DNA of 64,000 nt from Proteus vulgaris (GCF_023100685.1 NZ_CP090064.1:2604001-2668000), one strand, 5' to 3'; numbered from the stretch's first letter, positions 34,995-46,244 are shown. Made by a program: numbers and translations. Notes: a model not told the origin generated them from the letters alone.

Positions 34995-35989
34995 GTAATA
35001 ACTTAACTGGAACCGAAAAAAGCGCCGTTATGTTACTAACACTCGGTGAAGACCGGGCGGCGGAAGTATTTAAACATCTAAGTACGCGCGAAGTTCAACA
35101 GCTGAGTATTGCAATGTCATCAATGCGCCATATCTCAAATCAGCAATTGATTGATGTTATGGCAAGCTTTGAAGAAGACGCTGTTCAATATGCAGCGTTG
35201 AATGTGAATGCGAACGATTACTTGCGCTCTGTTCTGGTCAAAGCACTGGGTGAAGAACGTGCAAATAATCTGTTAGATGAGATCTCTGAAACCCGTGAAA
35301 CAACAACAGGTATCGAGACGCTTAACTTTATGGAGCCACAAATGGCTGCCGATATTATCCGCGACGAACATCCGCAGATTATCGCAACCATCTTGGTTCA
35401 CCTCAAACGGGGTCAAGCGGCGGATATTCTTGCCCTGTTTGATGAGAAATTACGTAATGACGTGATGTTACGTATCGCAACATTTGGTGGTGTTCAGCCG
35501 TCAGCATTAGCAGAGTTAACTGAAGTACTGAATAACCTGCTTGATGGTCAAAACCTCAAACGCAGCAAAATGGGTGGTGTTCGTACTGCTGCTGAAATTA
35601 TCAACCTGATGAAAAGCCAGCAGGAAGAGAATGTTATTACTGCGGTACGCGATTACGACGGCGAATTGGCACAAAAGATTATCGACGAAATGTTCCTGTT
35701 CGAAAACCTTATCGATATCGACAACCGTTCTATCCAGCGCATTCTACAGGAAGTGGAATCCGACTCCTTGGTTGTGGCATTGAAAGGATGCGAACAAGAG
35801 CTGCGCGATCACTTCCTCAACAATATGTCGCAACGTGCTGCTGAAATCATGCGTGATGATTTGAATTCTCGCGGCCCTGTTCGTATGTCTCAAGTGGAAG
35901 CAGAGCAGAAAGCAATTCTGCTTGTGGTACGCAAATTAGCAGAGACTGGAGAGGTTGTTCTTCATGGAGGAGACGATACCTATGTCTGA
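34991..35989 (+). CDS. fliG: flagellar motor switch protein FliG
   Basis: A 332-residue C-ring protein that links FliF to FliM and takes torque from the stator. It has the N-terminal FliF-binding part ([26 protein letters not shown]), the middle domain with the EHPQ motif ([17 protein letters not shown]), and the C-terminal torque helix with charged residues ([19 protein letters not shown]). It overlaps fliF by 4 bp and fliH by 8 bp, pointing to translational coupling. Confidence 0.96.
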   Translation: MSNNLTGTEKSAVMLLTLGEDRAAEVFKHLSTREVQQLSIAMSSMRHISNQQLIDVMASFEEDAVQYAALNVNANDYLRSVLVKALGEERANNLLDEISETRETTTGIETLNFMEPQMAADIIRDEHPQIIATILVHLKRGQAADILALFDEKLRNDVMLRIATFGGVQPSALAELTEVLNNLLDGQNLKRSKMGGVRTAAEIINLMKSQQEENVITAVRDYDGELAQKIIDEMFLFENLIDIDNRSIQRILQEVESDSLVVALKGCEQELRDHFLNNMSQRAAEIMRDDLNSRGPVRMSQVEAEQKAILLVVRKLAETGEVVLHGGDDTYV

Positions 35990-36701
35990 TAAACATACTG
36001 ATACTAACTGGAAGCCTTGGGTTCCCAAAGAACTCACTGATTGGGCATTAACTGTCGAGGAAACGACAGAAGACGAAAAGGAAGTCGAAAAACAGGAAAA
36101 AGAAGTTGTTCAGCAACAGAAAGTTCTTGAGCAAATTAATATGCTTGATGACATGAAAGACAAGGCCCAGAAATTGGGCCACGCTGAAGGCTTTGAGGCA
36201 GGGAAAAACCAGGGTTATCAGGAAGGCTATCAGGCTGGATTACAATCAGGTATTGAAGAAGGTATTCGCCAAGGCATTGCTCAACAATCACCATTAATTA
36301 ATGAGTGGCAAGGGTTATTAGCTGAATTTAGACATTCACTGAATGGACTAGACAGCGTGATTGCATCACGCTTAATGCAAATTGCCCTTACAGCAGCCAA
36401 AGAAGTTCTGGGTCAACCTGCTGTCTGCGATGGTTCTGCATTGCTTGCACAAATAACCTTAATGTTGCAACAAGAACAAATGTTCTCAAGCAATCCACAG
36501 TTACGAGTGAATCCAAGACATATTCCACAAATTGAAAAAGAGCTGGGTGATTCCCTTTCTGCTCATGGTTGGAAAGTGGTTGCCGATAACAGTATTCATG
36601 TGGGTGGATGCCGTGTTGTAACAAATGATGGCGATCTTGATGCCACGATTGCAACTCGTTGGCATGAGCTTTGCCGTCTTGCTGCACCGGAGGCGTTGTA
36701 A
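35982..36701 (+). CDS. fliH: flagellar export ATPase regulator FliH
   Basis: A 239-residue cytoplasmic protein that binds and restrains the FliI ATPase. The N-terminus carries [14 protein letters not shown], like the tryptophan-rich FlhA-binding start of E. coli FliH. A long glycine-repeat helix follows ([23 protein letters not shown], a GxxxG-type run at about residues 75-105). The start MSDKHTD at 35982, after GGAGGAG, is preferred to a frame opening nine codons earlier. It overlaps fliG by 8 bp and shares its final base with the fliI start. Confidence 0.93.
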   Translation: MSDKHTDTNWKPWVPKELTDWALTVEETTEDEKEVEKQEKEVVQQQKVLEQINMLDDMKDKAQKLGHAEGFEAGKNQGYQEGYQAGLQSGIEEGIRQGIAQQSPLINEWQGLLAEFRHSLNGLDSVIASRLMQIALTAAKEVLGQPAVCDGSALLAQITLMLQQEQMFSSNPQLRVNPRHIPQIEKELGDSLSAHGWKVVADNSIHVGGCRVVTNDGDLDATIATRWHELCRLAAPEAL

Positions 36702-38068
36702 TGACAGCAAGATTGGGGCGTTGGTTAGAAAAACTCAGTGAAGCAGAAGCACGTTTAAATAAAATTCCACGTGTGCGTCAATATGGCCGTTTAACCAGAG
36801 CAACAGGTTTAGTCATGGAAGCTAAGGGGCTAGTTATGCCTCTTGGCTCTACGTGTTTAATCGAACGTACCATTGGCAAAACGGTTGAAGAAGTTGAAAG
36901 TGAAGTGGTTGGGTTCAATGGTAGCCAGATGTTGTTAATGCCTTTACAGGATGTCGAGGGATTAACGCCTGGGGCTCGTGTTTATGCCCAAGCCACACCT
37001 GGAGGTGAAAATGAAGGTCGCCAATTACCACTAGGTGATGCGTTATTAGGACGTGTTTTAGATGGTTCTGGTTACCCTTTAGATGGTTTACCACCACCGG
37101 ATACAGGTTATCGTGCCCCACTCATTACGCCACCGATCAACCCATTACAAAGAACACCGATTACAGATGTTCTTGATGTAGGTGTACGTGCAATTAATGC
37201 ATTATTAACGGTTGGTCGCGGTCAGCGTATGGGGCTTTTTGCAGGCTCAGGTGTGGGTAAAAGTGTGCTATTAGGCATGATGGCTCGTTTTACTCAAGCG
37301 GATGTCATTGTTGTTGGCTTAATCGGTGAACGTGGTCGTGAAGTTAAAGACTTCATCGAGAATATCCTTGGTACTGAAGGCCTAGCTCGTTCTGTTGTTG
37401 TTGCCGCACCAGCTGACGTATCACCACTGCTTCGTATGCAAGGTGCTTCTTATGCCACACGTATTGCTGAAGATTTTCGCGATAGAGGTAAACATGTCCT
37501 GTTAATTATGGACTCACTTACCCGTTACAGTATGGCACAACGTGAAATTGCTCTGGCTGTTGGTGAACCACCAGCAACCAAAGGCTATCCACCTTCTGTC
37601 TTTGCTAAATTACCTGCATTGGTCGAACGTGCAGGTAATGGCGTTGATGGTGGTGGTTCTATCACGGCTTTCTATACCGTTTTAACGGAAGGTGATGACC
37701 AGCAAGATCCTATTGCAGACTCAGCGCGCGCCATTTTAGATGGCCATATTGTGCTTTCTCGCTCACTTGCTGAATCAGGGCACTACCCTGCTATTGATAT
37801 TGAAGCATCTATTAGCCGAGCAATGACATCGCTAATTGATAAAACACATTACCGTCGTGTACAGCTGTTTAAACAGCTCTTATCAAGTTATCAACGTAAC
37901 CGAGACTTAATTAATGTGGGCGCTTATGCCGCGGGTAGTGATCCAATGCTGGATAAAGCAATTGCTCTTTATCCGTCTCTCGCGAAGTTCTTACAACAAG
38001 ATATCCAAGAGCAATGCAGTTATCAAAGTGCATGTGAGCAACTTAATCAACTGATCACAGTAAACTAA
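36701..38068 (+). CDS. fliI: flagellum-specific ATPase FliI
   Basis: A 455-residue hexameric ATPase of the F1-beta type that energises early steps of protein export. Walker A is in [15 protein letters not shown] (about residue 180), Walker B in [18 protein letters not shown] (about 265), and the catalytic [12 protein letters not shown] follows the P-loop. The frame opens ten codons upstream, but GGAGG lies seven bases before the ATG at 36701, which overlaps the fliH stop (TAATG). The length matches E. coli FliI (457). Confidence 0.96.
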   Translation: MTARLGRWLEKLSEAEARLNKIPRVRQYGRLTRATGLVMEAKGLVMPLGSTCLIERTIGKTVEEVESEVVGFNGSQMLLMPLQDVEGLTPGARVYAQATPGGENEGRQLPLGDALLGRVLDGSGYPLDGLPPPDTGYRAPLITPPINPLQRTPITDVLDVGVRAINALLTVGRGQRMGLFAGSGVGKSVLLGMMARFTQADVIVVGLIGERGREVKDFIENILGTEGLARSVVVAAPADVSPLLRMQGASYATRIAEDFRDRGKHVLLIMDSLTRYSMAQREIALAVGEPPATKGYPPSVFAKLPALVERAGNGVDGGGSITAFYTVLTEGDDQQDPIADSARAILDGHIVLSRSLAESGHYPAIDIEASISRAMTSLIDKTHYRRVQLFKQLLSSYQRNRDLINVGAYAAGSDPMLDKAIALYPSLAKFLQQDIQEQCSYQSACEQLNQLITVN

Positions 38069-38104
38069 TTCTGAACATAATCAGAGAAAGTAAAGAGGGT
38101 TCCA

Positions 38105-38551
38105 ATGCGGGAGCAGTCACCTTTAGTGACACTGAGAGAACTGGCACAGACAGCGGCTGAACAAGCCGCTATTCAACTGGCTCAGGTCCGGCAGAGTCAT
38201 CAACAAATGGAACAGCAACTCAATATGTTGATTGGGTATCAGGATGAATACCGTGTACGTCTAAACGAAACGTTGAATTTAGGGGGGATGTCGTCAGCAT
38301 CGTGGCAAAACTACCAACAATTTCTCAAAACGCTCGAATTGACTATCGAACAACATAAACAACAACTTCAACATTGGCAGGCGCAACTCGATCTTGCAAC
38401 TGAACAATGGCGAGAAAAACAGCAACGACTCAATGCATTTGAGACTTTGGAGCAACGTGCCGAAGATAGCCGTAAGCGACATCTCGATCGTATTGAACAG
38501 AAACAAATGGACGAGTACGCACAGCGTAGTACTTTACGGAGAACAACTTGA
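38105..38551 (+). CDS. fliJ: flagellar export chaperone FliJ
   Basis: A 148-residue coiled-coil protein that sits in the FliI ring like the gamma subunit of F1-ATPase. It is rich in Gln, Leu and Glu and almost wholly helical (LRELAQTAAEQAAIQLAQVRQ at the start and LEQRAEDSRKRHLDRIEQKQMDEYAQRS at the end), typical of FliJ. GAGGG precedes the ATG. Its stop codon overlaps the start of fliK. Confidence 0.92.
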   Translation: MREQSPLVTLRELAQTAAEQAAIQLAQVRQSHQQMEQQLNMLIGYQDEYRVRLNETLNLGGMSSASWQNYQQFLKTLELTIEQHKQQLQHWQAQLDLATEQWREKQQRLNAFETLEQRAEDSRKRHLDRIEQKQMDEYAQRSTLRRTT

Positions 38552-39954
38552 TGGAGATAACGCTTCTGACCATGGATGTCGCTGCAGCCTCCCCGGGAAC
38601 GGCATCTGCTACCCAGAGTCAACCCGGTGATAATGCCCCGACTTTCGCTCAGCTTTTGGGTTCTCAACCCCAACAAGCACAGGGTGATAAAAAGACAGCC
38701 AATATCACAAACCATTCTACCAAAGAGAATAAAACACACTCACACTCAGATGAAGACAAAACAAAAGAAGACGATAGTCAGCTTGCGTCTGTTTCCACCG
38801 AGTCAAACGTGATAAAAGAGCCTTCTCTAGATACATCTCAACTCACGCTTACATTGCCTGATAATGAACAATTTGCAGCGATTGTTGAAAATAGAACCGC
38901 CTCATCATTAATGTCAGCTGAAGAACTTGCCGCAGAGCTTCCCGTTCAATTAGCAGGGCTACCGGGATTAAAACGACTTACCCTTCCCTCAGAACAACTG
39001 ACTCAAGCATTACAACAGCCTCAATCAGTTAAACGTGGTGAAGGTTTAGCCTCATTAGCACGCTCTATTTCAAAAGATAGCGATATGTCGGACTTCAACC
39101 TTACCGACAAGCTCAATCTATCGAAATCAGATGAAAAGTCACTGCTAACCCAGCTACGCCCAGAGACAGCGACATTAGCAACACAAAGTACACTTGTTGG
39201 TGCTAATCAAGCAGAAAAACCTTCTGCGAAAAAAGTCGATAGCATCGCAACACTTTTAACGCCAACAGCAGAAAAAGTGAATGCATTGCTAAACGGCGAT
39301 AAACAAGCTGTAAATGCAAAATTAGCAGACAATGTTGCGCAGCAAATGGCGGCAGGTAACCGTGTTGCAGAAAGCGACCTTCACAACACACTCACTAACT
39401 CACCTTCTTTTGCTTCACAAGGCATTACGGGCCATGCTCACTCATCAACACAACCACAAATGCAATTTTCACCAATGGCAACACAGGTTTTAAATGCACA
39501 AGTGGGCACCCCTGAGTGGCAACAACAACTTAACCAGCAAATTGTCATGTTTAGTCGTAATGGTTTACAGAAAGCTGAGTTACGTTTACACCCTGAAGAG
39601 CTAGGTTCATTGCATATCCGCATGAAAATAGAAGATGGGCAAGCACAGTTACACCTTGCGTCACAAAGTGGTCAAGTTCGTTCTGTATTAGAAAATGCCA
39701 TGCATCAATTGCGTCAAGCCCTCTCTGAAAATGGGATCCAGCTCACGCAAAGTCAGGTGTCTAGCGACACTAATGACAGTTGGCAACAACAAAATATGTC
39801 AGATTCCTCTCAATTTAGTGGAGATGGTGCCGATAATCATCAAGGAAGAGAGGGTAATTCAATGCAATTAGCCTCTGAACCGGCACTACAAAAGATAACC
39901 CTTACGCCTCAAGAATTAGCATCTGCTCGTGGTGGTGTTGATATTTTTGCCTAA
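38551..39954 (+). CDS. fliK: hook-length control protein FliK
   Basis: A 467-residue exported ruler protein. The N-terminal two-thirds are low-complexity, Gln/Thr/Ser-rich and unordered, as expected for the ruler part. The C-terminal domain, about residues 320-420, is conserved: QLNQQIVMFSRNGLQKAELRLHPEELGSLHIRMKIEDGQAQLHLAS, including the PEELG motif that acts on FlhB to switch export from hook to filament substrates. GGAG lies nine bases before the ATG, which sits in the fliJ stop. It is longer than E. coli FliK (375). Confidence 0.92.
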   Translation: MEITLLTMDVAAASPGTASATQSQPGDNAPTFAQLLGSQPQQAQGDKKTANITNHSTKENKTHSHSDEDKTKEDDSQLASVSTESNVIKEPSLDTSQLTLTLPDNEQFAAIVENRTASSLMSAEELAAELPVQLAGLPGLKRLTLPSEQLTQALQQPQSVKRGEGLASLARSISKDSDMSDFNLTDKLNLSKSDEKSLLTQLRPETATLATQSTLVGANQAEKPSAKKVDSIATLLTPTAEKVNALLNGDKQAVNAKLADNVAQQMAAGNRVAESDLHNTLTNSPSFASQGITGHAHSSTQPQMQFSPMATQVLNAQVGTPEWQQQLNQQIVMFSRNGLQKAELRLHPEELGSLHIRMKIEDGQAQLHLASQSGQVRSVLENAMHQLRQALSENGIQLTQSQVSSDTNDSWQQQNMSDSSQFSGDGADNHQGREGNSMQLASEPALQKITLTPQELASARGGVDIFA

Positions 39955-39979
39955 TACAAATGTATTGGGAGGACACACT

Positions 39980-40033
39980 ATGTCAATAAACGTAAGAGTT
40001 AATGGTTTTTTCCCTATCTGTTTCTGCCATTAA
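39980..40033 (+). CDS. possible leader peptide before fliL
   Basis: A 17-codon frame, MSINVRVNGFFPICFCH, with a strong ribosome-binding site (GGGAGGACACACT) before its ATG, in the gap between fliK and fliL. It is followed by an inverted repeat built from CTGTTTCTG and CAGAAATAG. A strong start signal on such a short frame suggests a leader peptide or translational switch controlling the fliL group, but chance cannot be excluded. Confidence 0.35.
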   Translation: MSINVRVNGFFPICFCH

Positions 40034-40131
40034 AAAACAGAAATAGCGGGATAATTAAGGTTGATTTAGATGGATATGGAAGTCCACAACAGTGAACACG
40101 TATCCACTACAAAACAGGAATTTAACTGTCC

Positions 40132-40614
40132 ATGTCTAATTACAGCAATGAACGTAAAAGCTATAGCTTAATTCTGATCATCGTATTATTGGTGATCGCC
40201 ATTATTGCAGCGGCATTCGGTGGATATAGTTGGTGGGCATTGAAGCATGCTAAATCAGGTTCAGCGGGCACTAGTCAGCAAAAAGTTATACCAGCACCCG
40301 TTTTTATGTCATTAGAGCCCTTTACGGTAAATCTAATTGATGACGAAGAACACTTAGACAGAGTGCTCTACATAGGGATCACACTAAGATTGCATAATGA
40401 AGACACTCGTAAGCGTCTACATGATTATTTACCTGAAGTTCGTAGCCGCTTGTTATTACTGCTTTCTCGTCAACAAGCTAACAAGCTTGCGACAGACAAT
40501 GGAAAACTCCAGCTAATGACGGATGTAAAAGAAACGCTGAGACCGACTCTCGTACCGGGAGAATCTGAACAGATCCTCTCCGATGTACTGTTTACCACGT
40601 TTATTCTGCGATAA
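40132..40614 (+). CDS. fliL: flagellar basal-body-associated protein FliL
   Basis: A 160-residue single-pass inner-membrane protein near the stator. It has a short cytoplasmic start, a membrane segment (LILIIVLLVIAIIAAAFGGYSWW, about residues 13-35), and a periplasmic stomatin-like domain (FMSLEPFTVNLIDDEEHLDRVLYIGITLRL). In Proteus mirabilis FliL is linked to surface sensing and swarming. AGGA lies 11 bases before the start. First gene of fliLMNOPQR; 177 bp separate it from fliK. Confidence 0.93.
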   Translation: MSNYSNERKSYSLILIIVLLVIAIIAAAFGGYSWWALKHAKSGSAGTSQQKVIPAPVFMSLEPFTVNLIDDEEHLDRVLYIGITLRLHNEDTRKRLHDYLPEVRSRLLLLLSRQQANKLATDNGKLQLMTDVKETLRPTLVPGESEQILSDVLFTTFILR

Positions 40615-40619
40615 TCATT

Positions 40620-41648
40620 ATGAGCGATAATATCCTTTCACAGGCAGAGATTGATGCTCTGCTGAATGATGACACATCAGGTGACGACGCCAAAAGCGCG
40701 AACAGGGAACCTGCGATAGCGAAGGATCCGAATGAACCGGATATTCAGCCTTATGACCCCAACACGCAACGTCGTGTGGTTCGGGAACGTTTACAGTCGT
40801 TAGAAATCATTAACGAACGCTTTGCGCGTCAATTCCGCATGGGGCTGTTTAACATGCTCCGTCGGAGCCCTGATATTACTGTTGGTGGCGTTAAAATCCA
40901 CCCTTATCACGACTTTGCTCGTAATTTACCTGTACCAACGAATCTTAACTTGGTGCATTTAAAACCATTACGAGGAACCGCGTTATTTACCTTTGAACCG
41001 AATCTGGTTTATATCGCGGTAGATAACCTGTTTGGTGGTGATGGCCGTTTTCCAATCCCTGTGGAAGGACGTGAATTTACCAACACAGAGCAACGGATCA
41101 TCAACAAAATGTTGAAATTGGCACTTGATGCCTACCGTGATGCTTGGGATTCCATTTTCAAAATTCAAGTTGAATATGTTCGTTCTGAGATGCAGGTAAA
41201 ATTTACCAATATCACCTCATCACCGAATGACATTGTTGTTACGACACCTTTTCAGGTAGAGATCGGTTCGATGGTCGGGGAATTTAGCATTTGTATTCCA
41301 TTTGCCATGATTGAACCGTTACGTGAACGACTGATCAACCCACCAATTGAAAATGTTCGTCAAGAAGATGGGGTTTGGTTAGATAGTTTAGTCAACCAGG
41401 TTCAGCATTCAGAACTTGAACTGGTCGCAAACTTTACTGACATCCCACTGCGTTTATCAAAAGTGCTGACACTTAAAGAAGGGGATGTTATCCCTATTGA
41501 TAAACCAGAAAGATTGATTGCACATGTTGATGGTGTGCCCGTATTAACAAGCCAATACGGTACAGTAAATGGGCAATACGCCCTTCGTGTTGAACACCTA
41601 ATTAACCCTGTTTTAAACGCTCTGGATGAGGAACAAACCAATGAGTGA
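40620..41648 (+). CDS. fliM: flagellar motor switch protein FliM
   Basis: A 342-residue C-ring protein that binds phospho-CheY. The N-terminal CheY-binding peptide is LSQAEIDALLND (residues 5-16). The middle CheC-like domain covers about 50-230, and the C-terminal surface-presentation domain, similar to FliN, follows. It starts 5 bp after fliL and overlaps fliN by 8 bp. Confidence 0.96.
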   Translation: MSDNILSQAEIDALLNDDTSGDDAKSANREPAIAKDPNEPDIQPYDPNTQRRVVRERLQSLEIINERFARQFRMGLFNMLRRSPDITVGGVKIHPYHDFARNLPVPTNLNLVHLKPLRGTALFTFEPNLVYIAVDNLFGGDGRFPIPVEGREFTNTEQRIINKMLKLALDAYRDAWDSIFKIQVEYVRSEMQVKFTNITSSPNDIVVTTPFQVEIGSMVGEFSICIPFAMIEPLRERLINPPIENVRQEDGVWLDSLVNQVQHSELELVANFTDIPLRLSKVLTLKEGDVIPIDKPERLIAHVDGVPVLTSQYGTVNGQYALRVEHLINPVLNALDEEQTNE

Positions 41649-42051
41649 TGCAAATCGCCCAACTGATAATTCACAATCGGCTGAGGATATGTGGGCTGAT
41701 GCAATGGAACAGCAAACTGGGAAAAGCCAGGATAATAGTTCCGATTTATTTGAACATCTTTTACCTGAAGACGATACGCTTAATCATCTATCCGATATTA
41801 ATTTGATCATGGATATTCCTGTCAAATTAACGGTAGAGTTAGGCCGCACCAAAATGACCATTAAAAAATTACTCAGCCTGTCTCAAGGTTCTGTCGTTTC
41901 ACTGGATGGTTTAGCTGGTGAGCCCCTTGATATTCTTATCAATGGCTATTTAATTGCTCAAGGCGAAGTTGTTGTTGTTTCTGATAAATACGGTATTCGT
42001 ATTACCGATATTATTACGCCATCAGAACGTATGCGTCGTCTGAGCCGTTAA
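41641..42051 (+). CDS. fliN: flagellar motor switch protein FliN
   Basis: A 136-residue C-ring protein. After an acidic, unordered start it has the SpoA domain: INLIMDIPVKLTVELGRTKMTIKKLLSLSQGSVVSLD and GYLIAQGEVVVVSDKYGIRITDI. It forms the base of the C-ring and a docking place for FliH. The chosen ATG (41641) has AGGA upstream and lies inside the fliM end; five open codons before it are ignored. The length equals E. coli FliN (137). Confidence 0.95.
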   Translation: MSDANRPTDNSQSAEDMWADAMEQQTGKSQDNSSDLFEHLLPEDDTLNHLSDINLIMDIPVKLTVELGRTKMTIKKLLSLSQGSVVSLDGLAGEPLDILINGYLIAQGEVVVVSDKYGIRITDIITPSERMRRLSR

Positions 42052-42054
42052 TTT

Positions 42055-42501
42055 ATGGAACAGCTTCCTTCCTTTTCCAGCCAAGGTGCGGTAAATACTA
42101 CCGCGCCCGCTACAACACAAACAGTTCAAACGCCTACACAACCATTGCCTGTAGGTCAAAGCCTTGCTCAAGTTAGCACGGCGCTTGCGGGCATTATCGT
42201 TCTTATTATTGTTGCTATGTGGTTATTTCGCCGTTTTGGCTTTACCCGTGGTTCATTTAAAGGAACAACGGCACAACTGAGCGTCAAAGCAAGTTGTTCA
42301 TTAGGTGCAAAAGAACGTGTAGTTGTTGTTGAAATTGAACAGGAATGGCTTGTATTAGGGGTAACATCATCGCAAATAAATCTATTGCATAAGTTACCTA
42401 TTCCTGAAAAAGCCTCGCAGGAAGCGACAACATCATCTACATCGCCATTGTTTACTCAAATATTACAAAAAACGCTAAAGCGAGATAAAGGCAACTCATA
42501 A
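42055..42501 (+). CDS. fliO: flagellar export protein FliO
   Basis: A 148-residue bitopic membrane protein that helps assemble the FliP ring of the export gate. It has a Pro/Thr-rich periplasmic start, one membrane segment ([25 protein letters not shown], about residues 38-62), and a cytoplasmic domain with [28 protein letters not shown], the conserved FliO pattern. It is 3 bp after fliN and overlaps fliP (TAATG). Confidence 0.92.
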   Translation: MEQLPSFSSQGAVNTTAPATTQTVQTPTQPLPVGQSLAQVSTALAGIIVLIIVAMWLFRRFGFTRGSFKGTTAQLSVKASCSLGAKERVVVVEIEQEWLVLGVTSSQINLLHKLPIPEKASQEATTSSTSPLFTQILQKTLKRDKGNS

Positions 42502-43271
42502 TGCATCAGTGTGTCACTTTTTTTAACGCATTAACGCGTTGGCGTCTCTTCGCTAGTGTACTGGTTTTAGTCTTGTTCCCAACCAGTGCGTTTGCTCAGT
42601 TTCCGAGTGTTATTACACAATCATTACCGGGAGGTGGTCAAAGTTGGTCACTGCCAGTACAAACCTTAATCTTCATTACAGCATTAGGCTTTATTCCTGC
42701 TGTTTTGCTGATGATGACCAGTTTTACACGGATTATCATCGTACTAGGATTATTACGTAATGCATTAGGAACACCATCAGCACCACCGAACCAAGTTGTT
42801 CTTGGTCTAGCGTTGTTTATGACCTTTTTCATTATGGCACCGGTTTTTGATAGAATTTATCAAGATGCCTATATGCCTTTTAGTGAAGATAAAATCTCCT
42901 TTGAACAAGCGTTAGACAATGGTTCAAAACCCCTGCGTGAATTTATGATGCAACAAACGCGCGAAACAGATTTAGCTCTATTTGCACGCCTTGCAGATGC
43001 CCCAGCATTTGAAACACGCGAAAGTGTACCTATGCGTATTCTAGTTCCTGCCTATATCACCAGTGAGCTAAAAACCGCATTTCAAATTGGTTTTATGATT
43101 TTCATTCCTTTTCTTATCATCGACTTAGTCGTTGCCAGTGTATTAATGGCGCTCGGTATGATGATGGTGCCCCCTGCAACAGTCTCATTGCCTTTTAAAC
43201 TTATGCTTTTTGTTTTAGTTGATGGTTGGCAATTAATACTGGGCTCACTTGCACAAAGCTTTTTTAATTAG
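42501..43271 (+). CDS. fliP: flagellar export gate protein FliP
   Basis: A 256-residue core subunit of the export gate. A cleavable signal peptide ([18 protein letters not shown]) is followed by four membrane segments. Conserved stretches are [47 protein letters not shown] (about 70-117) and [22 protein letters not shown]. It is the third gene before the end of fliLMNOPQR. Confidence 0.96.
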   Translation: MHQCVTFFNALTRWRLFASVLVLVLFPTSAFAQFPSVITQSLPGGGQSWSLPVQTLIFITALGFIPAVLLMMTSFTRIIIVLGLLRNALGTPSAPPNQVVLGLALFMTFFIMAPVFDRIYQDAYMPFSEDKISFEQALDNGSKPLREFMMQQTRETDLALFARLADAPAFETRESVPMRILVPAYITSELKTAFQIGFMIFIPFLIIDLVVASVLMALGMMMVPPATVSLPFKLMLFVLVDGWQLILGSLAQSFFN

Positions 43272-43285
43272 CGCTGAGGTAATCC

Positions 43286-43555
43286 ATGACACCAGAATCC
43301 GTCTTAGCACTGGGCACAGAAGCGATGAAAATCGCTTTATCACTCGCAGGCCCTCTTTTATTGTCAGCGCTTGTGACCGGTCTTGTGATCAGTATGCTTC
43401 AAGCAGCAACACAAATAAACGAAATGACATTATCGTTTATTCCTAAAATTCTTGCGGTATTAGCGGCTATTTTAGTGGCTGGCCCGTGGATGTTAAGTTT
43501 GCTTATCGATTATATGCATAACTTATTTACAGGCATTCCAGGGATGATTGGTTAA
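43286..43555 (+). CDS. fliQ: flagellar export gate protein FliQ
   Basis: An 89-residue hairpin membrane protein with two hydrophobic segments (LAGPLLLSALVTGLVISMLQAAT and LAVLAAILVAGPWMLSLLIDYM), the standard FliQ size and pattern. Four copies complete the FliP5Q4R1 gate. GAGGT lies before the ATG; 14 bp separate it from fliP. Confidence 0.95.
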   Translation: MTPESVLALGTEAMKIALSLAGPLLLSALVTGLVISMLQAATQINEMTLSFIPKILAVLAAILVAGPWMLSLLIDYMHNLFTGIPGMIG

Positions 43556-43560
43556 TAGCA

Positions 43561-44343
43561 ATGATAACACTGACCAGTGAAATGCTTAACGGCTACATTA
43601 GTGATTTTTTCTGGCCATTTGTGCGTATTCTTGCACTGTTTAGTACTGCACCGCTATTTAGTGAAAAACAGACACCAAAAAAATTCCGTATTACGCTCGC
43701 CTTTTTGATAACCGCATTAGTCGCACCTGGTTTACCACAAAGTAATGTGCCTCTATTCTCGATTATTGCCTTTTGGGTATTATTACAACAAATTTTGATT
43801 GGCACGATTTTAGGGTTATCAATGCAATTAGCCTTTGCGTCTGTTCGTCATGCTGGTGAAGTGATTGGTTTACAGATGGGGCTTTCATTCGCCACCTTCG
43901 TCGATCCATCTGGTGGCCCTAACATGCCTATTTTGGCACGTATTTTTAATATGTTAACGATATTGCTATTTTTAGTCTTTGATGGGCATTTATGGTTAAT
44001 ATCAATATTAGTTGATACATTCTATGTGGTTCCTATTGGAAATCAAACTTTTAACTCTTCAGCCATTCTCACTTTAGTTCAAAGTGGTGGTACAATCTTT
44101 ATTAACGGTATGATGCTAGCCATGCCATTAATCACCCTACTTTTAGTGCTCAACCTTTCATTAGGTATTCTAAACCGTATGACACCACAGCTTTCTGTCT
44201 TTGTGGTGGGTTTTCCTCTTACGCTGACTATTGGTATGTTAGCATTATCAATGATTATGCCTGCATTGCCTGTATTTACAGAGCGCGTCTTTAGCGATAC
44301 GTTTAATCGCATCACTTTGATATTACATCAGCTGGTTTCTTGA
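43561..44343 (+). CDS. fliR: flagellar export gate protein FliR
   Basis: A 260-residue membrane protein with about six hydrophobic segments, the single-copy FliR subunit of the export gate. The conserved stretch AGEVIGLQMGLSFATFVDPSGGPNMPILARIFN (about 101-134) is typical. It is 5 bp after fliQ and closes fliLMNOPQR. No clear terminator follows before the toxin-antitoxin region. Confidence 0.95.
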   Translation: MITLTSEMLNGYISDFFWPFVRILALFSTAPLFSEKQTPKKFRITLAFLITALVAPGLPQSNVPLFSIIAFWVLLQQILIGTILGLSMQLAFASVRHAGEVIGLQMGLSFATFVDPSGGPNMPILARIFNMLTILLFLVFDGHLWLISILVDTFYVVPIGNQTFNSSAILTLVQSGGTIFINGMMLAMPLITLLLVLNLSLGILNRMTPQLSVFVVGFPLTLTIGMLALSMIMPALPVFTERVFSDTFNRITLILHQLVS

Positions 44344-44434
44344 GATTTAAATCGACTTATTTTTAATCGCAGTCCTCAAATTAAAATTTATCTGCTTTTT
44401 TGTAGCTAATATTGTTTGTTTATTCCACAATCAA

Positions 44435-44454
44435 TGTATATCAATTGCTATACA
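44435..44454. promoter_or_regulatory. candidate TacAT operator/promoter
   Basis: TGTATA and TATACA form an inverted repeat with an 8-nt spacer ending a few bases before the ribosome-binding site AAGGAGG of the antitoxin frame. Autoregulatory palindromes in this place are usual for ribbon-helix-helix antitoxins. Confidence 0.45.
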
Positions 44455-44466
44455 AGGAGGCGTGAT

Positions 44467-45213
<747 letters not shown>

Positions 45214-45232
45214 TTTATTGCTTTTAATAAAT

Positions 45233-45270
45233 AAAAAAATCCCCTGATAAATAAATACCAGGGGTGATAT
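45233..45270 (-). terminator. terminator of flgKL
   Basis: cccctg / cagggg hairpin with an AT loop and a long T-run on the minus strand, about 30 bp after the flgL stop codon. It may also help to stop the convergent toxin transcript. Confidence 0.8.
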
Positions 45271-45299
45271 CAAAATGTCTTAAAACAAAACTAAAATAA

Positions 45300-46244
45300 T
45301 TAGCGATACATCTTGAACATCGACATGTCTTTCATGTCGTTAAAGACTTTATAAGAAGCCTGTAATACAGACTCTTCTTGGTAATAATCAGAAATTGCTT
45401 GAGTCCAGTCTAAATCGCGTAATTCGCTTAAACGCTTTGCATTTCTTAACGATGTATCCGCACCTAAATCATCTAGATTATCAATTTCTTGAAGTTGTAA
45501 ACCTAATTTTGCTTCTACACTTGAAATATTATTTAAGGTTGCACGGTTAACGCGGTTCGCTGCATCAATTTTTTCTAATGCTGCATCACGATCAGCTTGT
45601 GGTTTACCTGTTAACGGTTCACGTAATGCAGTAATAGCACCATCTAATGCTTCAAAAATATCAGGCGCTGTTCCTTTACTCCCTGAAGATTGTAATGTTT
45701 CAATCCCAGTGAAGTTAGTGACCATTTCAATATTACTATCTACTTTTTGGGTAATTTGCTTATCACCACCTTGATAGGTGATTTTGCCTGTTGCATCAGC
45801 GACAAAAGGTGGTTTATCTGATTGGAAACCTGCAAAGATATAACGGCCAACACCATCTTTTGTATTGCCAATACCCACTAATTGATCTTTTAAACCTTGT
45901 AATTGATCAGCCAAAGATGAACGGTCTTCATCGCTTAATGTTGCATCATTACCCGCGGCAACCAGAGTCTCTTGGATCTTCGTTGTGATATTAACCATTT
46001 GACTGGCTAAGCTCATTTGCAAAGACATGCTGTTTTTTGCAAATCCACGAGCAGTCGCATACTGTTGGTTACGAGATTCAGATTGTTTCACCATAACCGC
46101 TTGGGAAGCTGCCATTGGATCATCTGATGGTTTTTCAACACGACGACCACTGGAGATTTTATTGCCTTCCGTCATCCATTTACTTTGTGAACTGGTAATA
46201 TTGTCCACTCGCTGGCTAAAAATTTGATTTGAACTTAAACGCAC
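45300..46244 (-). CDS. flgL: hook-filament junction protein FlgL
   Basis: A 314-residue exported protein joining hook and filament. It has the flagellin-like ends: RLSSNQIFSQRVDNITSSQSKW at the start and LRDLDWTQAISDYYQEESVLQASYKVFNDMKDMSMFKMYR at the end. The start codon is GTG at 46244, supported by AAGGA eight bases upstream and by alignment (MRxS). It follows flgK by 31 bp in one operon and ends before the terminator at 45233-45270. Confidence 0.94.
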   Translation of the reverse strand: MRLSSNQIFSQRVDNITSSQSKWMTEGNKISSGRRVEKPSDDPMAASQAVMVKQSESRNQQYATARGFAKNSMSLQMSLASQMVNITTKIQETLVAAGNDATLSDEDRSSLADQLQGLKDQLVGIGNTKDGVGRYIFAGFQSDKPPFVADATGKITYQGGDKQITQKVDSNIEMVTNFTGIETLQSSGSKGTAPDIFEALDGAITALREPLTGKPQADRDAALEKIDAANRVNRATLNNISSVEAKLGLQLQEIDNLDDLGADTSLRNAKRLSELRDLDWTQAISDYYQEESVLQASYKVFNDMKDMSMFKMYR

